From positions 1,924,001-1,988,000 of the forward strand of contig JAJEKV010000035.1 of assembly GCA_021234155.1 (NCBI GenBank): 64,000 nt of DNA, given 5' to 3'. Origin of the DNA: Isoetes taiwanensis. Lineage: Eukaryota > Streptophyta > Lycopodiopsida > Isoetales > Isoetaceae. Made by a program: the position numbers and the translations under genes. Within the stretch, counting starts at the first letter, position 1; every line of letters begins with the position of its first letter. The notes below the pieces were generated by a model, which was not told the origin of the DNA, did not search any database, and worked only from the letters and a program-made list of their open reading frames with translations. Below are positions 57,832-64,000 of the stretch, one piece after another.

Positions 57832-58566
57832 TGGGGCCAGAGGTATGAGATAGCAAAGGGAGTGGCATTCTTACATGGGGGATGGGAACAAAGAATTATA
57901 CATAGAGATATCAAGGCTGCAAATGTCCTGTTAGACAACAACTTTGTGGCACGTTTGGGAGATTTTGGACTTTCAAGACTCATGCAGACCACTACCACTC
58001 AGTCACAACAAACAATGAATGGCAGGTACCCTTGGTTACATTGCGCCAGAACTAGCCTAGATGGGTAGAGCTAGTGTCAAATCTGATATATACAGTTATG
58101 GTATCCTACTTCTGGAAATGGCATGTGGAAAACCTGTTCTTAGCATGCCATGGGAGAATCAAGAATATTTATTTTTGCTGGAATGGGTTTGGGAAGCACA
58201 AAAGAACAATGACCTGCTTGGAGTTGCTGATGCCAGACTTCAATCACATTATGATGTTGAGCAGATGAGAGTTATGTTGTCTCTGGCTTGCTTTGTGCCC
58301 ATCCTGATGCTGAACAGAGACCAAGCATAAAAAGATGCTGCCAGATACTGGATGGCGAAGCTCCTCTTCCCAGCCTTCCCAATGTCATGCCAAATCTGCC
58401 TTTCCTTGGTTCCTCTCAATCAGCTTCAGGTGCGAATTCTACAATTTCAGGGAAATCTACAAATTCAGCTACAAGTTCCTCTCAATCAACTTCAGGTGCA
58501 AATCCTACAAATTCAGGGAAATCTACAAACTCAGCTACAATTCGAAATATCTTTTTTGATAAATGA
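57832..58566 (+). pseudogene. Hevein-domain receptor-like kinase 3, 3' part
   Basis: Direct continuation of the RLK3 kinase: [43 protein letters not shown], then a deletion near 58015 (TMNGRYPW for [10 protein letters not shown]) shifting the frame, [20 protein letters not shown], a second one-base loss near 58285 (SLACF for SLGLLC), [20 protein letters not shown] and the Ser/Thr/Asn-rich repeated tail ending IFFDK. The loss of two residues, EG, after GVA is also seen. The 3' flank to about 58680 is homologous to the RLK2 3' flank in inverted orientation. Confidence 0.9.
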
Positions 58567-59363
58567 GATAAATGATTAAATAGGTAAATTGATAGCACTT
58601 TCTTGGCAAAACCTATCAACATTTACAATGTTTCAAGAATTAAATTTGTTGTTGGATTTTAATCACAGAATTTCTTCTCCCATGTTTTGTAAAAGAGGGC
58701 TTATAATGATTGATAGTTGCTCTTAATTGCTGACTTGGGAGGCATTCCTCTTCTTTGGGCCAGCAAACTTTCATGTATGCATGATACATAAAGTGATCAT
58801 GATTAAGTGCTCATGCAAACATCAATTGGTGACTTACTATCTTGTTGGTTGGAGGGGGCTTGGTTGTTTAAACGAATTGACTGTGGCACTGGCTCGCCCC
58901 TCCAAATATAAACTGTAATTGCCAAAATGAAGAATCAAGTTCAACTATTCCAGACCTTCGGATGAACGAACCGTGGTGCCATATTTGTACAAGTGTTAAA
59001 CCATGCAACATCTAAAATGCCTATCTCACCGTGTACTATGTATTCACAACCTCAGAAATATTCACTGTCCATGGTCAAACAAGATCTTCTAAATGCATAG
59101 AATGTCAAAAATATATTAGATCAAATATCTATTTCAAGGTTGCTACAATTATTTTTTCACATGTTTGCTAAAGGTTTTCCACTAGAAATTATATGGAGCA
59201 CAACTTACAGAAAAGCAGAATGAATTTAAAGCAAAATGAACTTAGCTTCTGCTAAAAAAAAAACCCCAGTTATTTGGGGGAAAAATCGTGACAGGAATAG
59301 GTACAAATATTGAATAATGAAAGTCAACACAATTATAATGTAGATCGACATATTGAAAACGTG
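58567..59363. other. Intergenic region between RLK3 and the GH18 gene
   Basis: The first ~110 bases are homologous to the RLK2 3' flank. The rest shows no feature. Confidence 0.45.
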
Positions 59364-60826
59364 TTAAGGTATGATTGTTCCATCGCAATACTTTCCATCC
59401 AATGCTTTAGCAGCTGCAAACAAGCAAACTGGTCAAAATCATATCACATAGAGTGCAAGTATTAAAATGTGTTTGAAGTAATTACCTGCTTTAGCGAGGG
59501 TAAAGGTAGAATCATCTTGAAGGGATGTCCAGAATCCTTAGCCTTGTAGTCCTTTAGATTTTAAATAGTTCACTTTGTTTGTGATCGACCATGCATCATC
59601 ATATCCAATCCAGGTCGTGCCGTTATATGCATATGTGGACTGGGTAGATGTATCATGGACAACAGTGGCCCCAGAACTAGCAATAGAGGCATAAGAAGGT
59701 GTAGCATAAGTTGGATTTGCAGGAGCTCCAAGACCATGATTGGATGTAGTCAAGGTCCAAGTCACTCCATATGCAGGGAATCCATACACAATCTTTTGTG
59801 CACCGAGATAGCTCAACCATTTTGTCAATCCATAGTCACCATTCACAGTGGGATAAGTAGGGTCATAAAGGGGTGCTGGGTTAATGGTGTAATTTTCCCG
59901 TTTACCATGAAGATCAAAACTCTTGACAAGTACCCAGTTGAGATTTGATTGAATCGAGGAGGTTGGATAAGATGCACCTCCCCTCCAATCAGGTAGAGAA
60001 TGGTTATAGTAAACAGCAGCAGCAAGAAGCATGCTGGGAGCATGCGCACGCCATTCTTGGAACAGAAGGCCAAGGTTAGTCATGTCACTAGTGGCCACGT
60101 CAGGGTATCCCCAATGAAGGTCTAGACCATCAAAGTTGTATGTTCTGGCAAGGGCAATGCTGCTGGTGATAAAGGTAGAGCGATAGGTAGAGGAGCTAAC
60201 CATGCGAGAAAAGCGAAAATCAAAAAAGGGGTCACTACCAAAATACCCAATGGAGATGAGAGTTTTGACATTAGGGTTTTTGAGGCGAACCTTAGAGACA
60301 AAGGAGGAAATGGTGGTGTAGTCGGCGTAGACGGTGAAATCAGAGTTGAGGGTGGCATAGGCATAGAGGAGATGGGTATAGAGGCAAGAGTTGATAGTAG
60401 AAGGGTCATCTTCCCACTTGCCCCAGTAACCAAGTTTGATGGAAGAGTTTGATGGGGGCGGGCCGGGGAGGCTGGGGGCTGGGGTGGCGCCCGCAGCGGG
60501 GGCGCTTTGGCAGCGAAGCCATGGTGGGCGCAACAATAGCCGAGTCACAGGGAGGCCATATTGGCCCCGCTTACCTGCGCTCTTGGTTGCACGGCTTTGG
60601 CGGCCCGGTTCCACGATCTGCGGCCGGCCGTGTCGCCGCCACGATCCATGTTGGTCGCGGCAATACCCGGAGAGCAATATGCTCCCCGCCGCCCCCCGCA
60701 CCTCACAAGGCTTCAACGCCTGCAAAGCAATATTCCCGGAGGAGGGCAATATGCTCTGGCGGCTTCAATGCTCTTCATTGCTAAAGCCCCTACCAGCACC
60801 GCCCATACTAGCACTATTGCCCCCAT
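59364..60826 (-). pseudogene. GH18 (class V) chitinase-like protein with hevein-type N-terminus; altered catalytic motif
   Basis: The GH18 barrel runs continuously from SNSSIKLGYWGKW (about 60450) to KGLQG, with TLISIGYFG, the catalytic strand DGLDLHWGYP (60142-60113), VYGFPAYGVTW and WIGYDDAWSI. Active enzymes have DGLDLDWEYP: the second Asp is His and the catalytic Glu is Gly. An in-frame TAA at 59538-59540 follows, yet the homologous frame continues GFWTSLQDDSTFTLAKA to a GT donor at 59485, and a last exon 59413-59364 (AAKALDGKYCDGTIIP, stop) matches in phase. Upstream, ATG 60826 opens a signal peptide (MGAIVLVWAVLVGALA) and then Cys-rich pieces of hevein domains spread over three frames. 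It is probably an apoplastic chitin-binding protein, if expressed. Confidence 0.82.
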
Positions 60827-61736
60827 TGCTCAGCTCTGCGTTTTGGATTTTCGCTGCTTGCTCCTATAGCAGCTCTGCTTTCTCTCCATGACCAGTTCAG
60901 TTCGTTCTAGTGGAGAAGTCGTCCTGTTTGCTTGATTTCTTAAATCACAATGTACAATGCATGATATTTTTGCAGTTTATTCAACGCGAGGCGAGGCTGC
61001 CACTCTCCACCAGGATCTTACAATGACCAGTTCGTTCGCAATCAGTGGCACAGATCCAGACCACACAATCAACGTTTTGGGTTTTCGCTCCCAAAATCAT
61101 TATCATATTCTAGTTATTCTAGTGAAGAAGGAGTCTTGTTTGTACGAGCCAGCTGTTTCACCGCAAACAGCGAGCTCCGAACTTTTTTTTACAAAAAAAA
61201 GTCAAACGTAACTGACAACCTATGTTTTAGTGTTATATTGCCTTATATTTCTAGTTTTCCCTACCATTCCACTTCTCAATAAGTGTTGTATATTTTCCTT
61301 GAAGACAACAAGACAAGATGTTTGTAGTGGTCTTAGAACTTATTCTCGGTATGTGCCATTATGTTCAATCTGCTTTGCCTTTTGCACAAGTCCAGATACA
61401 AGTCATGTTCGTTTGGTGCTTTAACCAATCAAAAAGGACCCCCACACACACACACACAAAAAAAGATCTAGGTGGTTCAATTCCATTACCATGGAGGCTT
61501 TGATGATATATGCTAGTTGTGATTTGTATAGAATTATTAGATGATTTTAAACAGGGATGTAGCTTGTGATAATAATTACATCGATTATTGTTGTGACCAA
61601 AATTGCATACAGATCAAGGGCCTCTGCTTAACTAAATCCCAAGAAACTGGATGCGATATATCAGTCTTAAGAAAGTGCTTGTTTATGTTGTTCCTACAAC
61701 ACAATAATGCTAGGTAATTTGTATAAAGGTGGCTAT
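60827..61736. other. Upstream region of the GH18 gene
   Basis: Expected to hold its promoter. It has two loose direct copies of ATGACCAGTTC...GTTC (about 60888 and 61022) and a (CA)n tract at 61443-61457. No further gene is supported. Confidence 0.35.
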
Positions 61737-61918
61737 GTCTTCATGCAAGAACCACCAAACTTCTCAACATCTCTAGCTATTTTTCAACTAGGCATCAGCT
61801 TCACACGTTTTCAAGGACTCAACAATGTCAATGTACATGATTTGCTTCTCATCACATGTAATGCAATAGATATAGATAGACCTCATTGTCATGGAACTAT
61901 GATCTTCAAATGCGATAC
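61737..61918 (-). pseudogene. GIY-YIG nuclease relic
   Basis: The minus-strand translation retains SIYIYCITCDEKQIMYIDIV and, further on, DVEKFGGSC-like sequence, aligning with YIYCITCVGREMKYIGQS and DVEKYGCTL of the intact ORF at 62527-62892. YIG has become YID, and stops (TAG) and shifts follow. Confidence 0.6.
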
Positions 61919-62526
61919 ATGTCTAGTTGATCTTTTTGTGGGTTGCCTTCATGAATCTAGAGTGATGCGAGAAACTAATATTCACTACGACGAAAATGAA
62001 TAGTTCAATTTGCTTTGTTTATGCAAAGTGCATAGCAATTTGGGCTATAAGAGCAGAGATTTTGGCCAACTTATCTATTTATCCTACAAGAATTGTCTGC
62101 ATACCACTTAAATCTTTAGGTGTTTACATCTAGAAGTATGGCCACACATATAGATAGAGGGCCAAAACATAGTAATGGTTATTTTCCTTCATCTACCTAT
62201 AGTTCCCCTCCCTTTACCAACTCTACAACCAAATCCAACGCATTCCTCAAGCCTGCCTTTACCGCTAAACATAAGGGATACATAAGGGATTAGTTGCAAT
62301 GTCCCTATAGTCCTAGAAAAATTATAAAGACATCAAATACTGGAGATTTGAAAAGTTTCTTTAATGGATAGGTAATTCAATTAACATCTTCAACTTATGA
62401 AGTTAATGTATTATTATTTCAGTAACATGCAGCAGGCTCCAAAGGCCATTGCACTAGATTTTAGAAAGACTTTATGCAATCCCAACGCACCAAGCAACCC
62501 AACCCTACATGTGACGTCGTTTTATT
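61919..62526. other. Unassigned DNA between the two GIY-YIG copies
   Basis: No ORF with recognisable content. AT-rich. Confidence 0.4.
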
Positions 62527-62892
62527 TCAAATTTTCCCATTTCGTCTCAAATACCAATATTTTTTTGAACTTGAAGGGTTGCCACGCAAATTGTTATAGC
62601 CATTCAAAACAGTGTTATACTCCCATATAAATTGCTTTTCTAATATGTTCGCCTCGTCTCGATTGGCGGCATGGCCCAATATCTCAAACTGGAACATGTT
62701 CAAAGTGCATCCATACTTCTCAACATCTTTAGCCATTTTCTTATTTGGCTTGTTCATATGGTGTTTCATACGTTTCCAAGGATTCGACGATTGTCCTATA
62801 TATTTCATCTCCCTCCCCACACATGTAATGCAATAAATATAAATAGGTTTCAATATCATGCACTCATTGTCTGCAAATGCAAAATTTTGCAT
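62527..62892 (-). CDS. Free-standing GIY-YIG endonuclease domain protein (121 aa)
   Basis: A complete frame from ATG 62892 to the stop at 62527. Motifs in order: IYIYCITC (GIY position, here IYC), KYIGQSSNPWKRMKHH (YIG strand followed by the catalytic Arg and His region), KDVEKYGCTLNMFQFEIL, and EKQFIWEYNTVLNGYN (metal-binding Glu and the N of NGYN). This is a full GIY-YIG catalytic fold without a visible DNA-recognition domain, comparable in size to phage or giant-virus style single-domain GIY-YIG nucleases. GIY-YIG enzymes nick or cut DNA. It could be a nuclease from a mobile element, such as a detached Penelope-type endonuclease, or a domesticated gene. The start could also be Met12 (MILKPIYIYC). 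Confidence 0.8.
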   Translation of the reverse strand: MQNFAFADNECMILKPIYIYCITCVGREMKYIGQSSNPWKRMKHHMNKPNKKMAKDVEKYGCTLNMFQFEILGHAANRDEANILEKQFIWEYNTVLNGYNNLRGNPSSSKKYWYLRRNGKI

Positions 62893-63377
62893 GTATAAAT
62901 AATAAAGAAGCTGGTGCTACAGTCTATGTAAACAAGTCGCATGATAAACATATCTCGGTTAATCAACACGCGCAATAAGAAACTTGTGATATTAGGTGCG
63001 CCACTTACCATGTCGCACCTTCAAATCGACATTCCATTCACTCGACTAACAATGAATATATAGTCCCAACCCATACAATGCATTGTATTTCATTGAGAAT
63101 AAAATTGGATTCAAGCATGTATTAGCTTTCTGGAAGATCCTTCCGCCGATCTTCGAATTACCACGGACGAAAAACCGACGCGGGACCGACTGCCTAGCCT
63201 TCTTCCCAACCCTGCAATTCTGCTAGTTTTTTTACACATCTCTTGGTTGCACTGGCTTTGCCTTGGTTCCACTGGATTTGTTCCTCTTATAGATTGAAAG
63301 AACCACTAGATTTAATTGCAGGATATTATAATACCAAATGGTTATAACACCCCTTCACAATATAATAAAAATCGGAG
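62893..63377. other. Unassigned intergenic DNA
   Basis: No supported feature. A short GC-richer patch lies at 63150-63200. Confidence 0.35.
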
Positions 63378-64000
63378 AACATAAAATATTACTAAATCAC
63401 TAAAGTAAAAAAGTCAACATCAATATAATAAATTTGCAACATGTAGTTCTTGCAACCTTATCGCTAAGTGCAACCTTTTGTATTTTTTTTTTAAGTTTTG
63501 ACCATTGTTAAACTATTGAATTATCACATATAAACAATGGATACACCAAACATATATAGTGGTTCGATCAAGCCTGAGCCTGAACCTGAACCTGATAAGC
63601 TCCGGTGAAGGCACATGCAGCCCAAATTTGAAGAAGCAGACAGGGTTTGTGTCTGGAATGGAGCATGTCAGGTTCAGCTGCCTCCGAGCAACTACTGCAT
63701 CTTCAACCGGAACAAAATCCGAAACTCCACAACAACAGGAAAAAACCCCTTTCTAAATGGTGAGAGTTATCCCGTGGCTAAAACACAAAGCAGGTGAGGG
63801 AAGAAATCTAAAGAAATTGTGTGGTGTGGTGGGTGCAGACAGACAAGGCATTACGGAACATAAAATATTACTAAATCACTAAAGTAAAAAAGTCAACATC
63901 AATATAATAAATTTGCAACATGTAGTTCTTGCAACCTTATCGCTAAGTGCAACCTTTTGTATTTTTTTTAAGTTTTGACCATTGTTAAACCATTGAATTA
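63378..64000. repeat. 144-bp direct repeats flanking ~335 bp (right copy cut by window end)
   Basis: 63378-63521 recurs at 63857-64000 with one or two differences (AACATAAAATATTACTAAAT ... ACCATTGTTAAAC). The segment between includes a CCTGAR hexamer tract (63573-63596). This may be a tandem duplication with a 479-bp period or a miniature LTR-type element. I see no primer-binding site, so the class is open. Confidence 0.7.

Noticed and set aside
60500-60749. GH18 N-terminus as MPSSGNIALQ...
   Set aside because: That frame starts at a TTG codon, has no signal peptide, and competes with hevein and signal-peptide pieces visible in the other frames.
61443-61457. (CA)n tract as a regulatory site
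   Set aside because: Plain dinucleotide microsatellite with no supporting context.
40783-62892. Penelope RT and GIY-YIG ORF as one two-gene system
   Set aside because: They lie about 20 kb apart on opposite strands with unrelated genes between; no sequence link seen.

Overview
This is nuclear DNA of a land plant. The evidence: a six-exon RIBA-type riboflavin gene with GT-AG introns and a plastid transit peptide; receptor-like kinases and a class V (GH18) chitinase-like gene with plant-type hevein domains; and a dense mix of eukaryotic transposons (Helitron, LINEs, a Merlin/ISXO2-type transposase, a Penelope-like reverse transcriptase). The DNA is AT-rich with large intergenic spaces. The repertoire (DUF7869-type transposon genes, Merlin, Penelope-like RT, hevein receptor kinases) suggests a seed-free plant such as a fern more than a flowering plant, but I cannot prove that.

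Layout. 1-13186: tandem array of about 4.4 kb units, each with two rearranged copies of a DUF7869-type transposon gene. 13618-14720: F-box reading frame running in one frame into a Merlin-type transposase, with three in-frame stops. 14860-15627 and 19050-19380: LINE relics. 19810-21500: poly-A retroposon with a 16-bp target-site duplication. 24073-27051: RIBA3-like gene. 27511-29002: hevein receptor kinase 1 (RLK1), convergent to it. 30.2-36.9 kb: mostly unassigned. 36936-44856: an element with about 2.03-kb direct terminal repeats, an unrecognised 507-aa ORF and a broken Penelope-like RT. 45233-45787: relic of an FCP1/NIF-type phosphatase. 48983-50652: RLK2. 51605-58566: RLK3, an inverted duplicate of RLK2, split by a 5432-bp Helitron whose ends can be read to the base. 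59364-60826: GH18 chitinase-like gene with a scrambled hevein N-terminus and an altered catalytic motif. 61737-62892: intact GIY-YIG nuclease ORF plus a decayed copy.

How they fit together. The host-gene theme is chitin recognition: three receptor kinases with paired hevein (CBM18) ectodomains and a hevein-GH18 protein lie within 34 kb, which looks like a tandemly expanded chitin-sensing or chitin-binding locus that is partly decaying. RIBA3 is an unrelated housekeeping gene. Most of the rest is transposon debris. Many differences between near-identical repeats sit at CTG/CAG/CCG triplets, which suggests CHG methylation, acting either through basecalling errors or through cytosine decay. Frameshifts in this window should therefore be read with caution.
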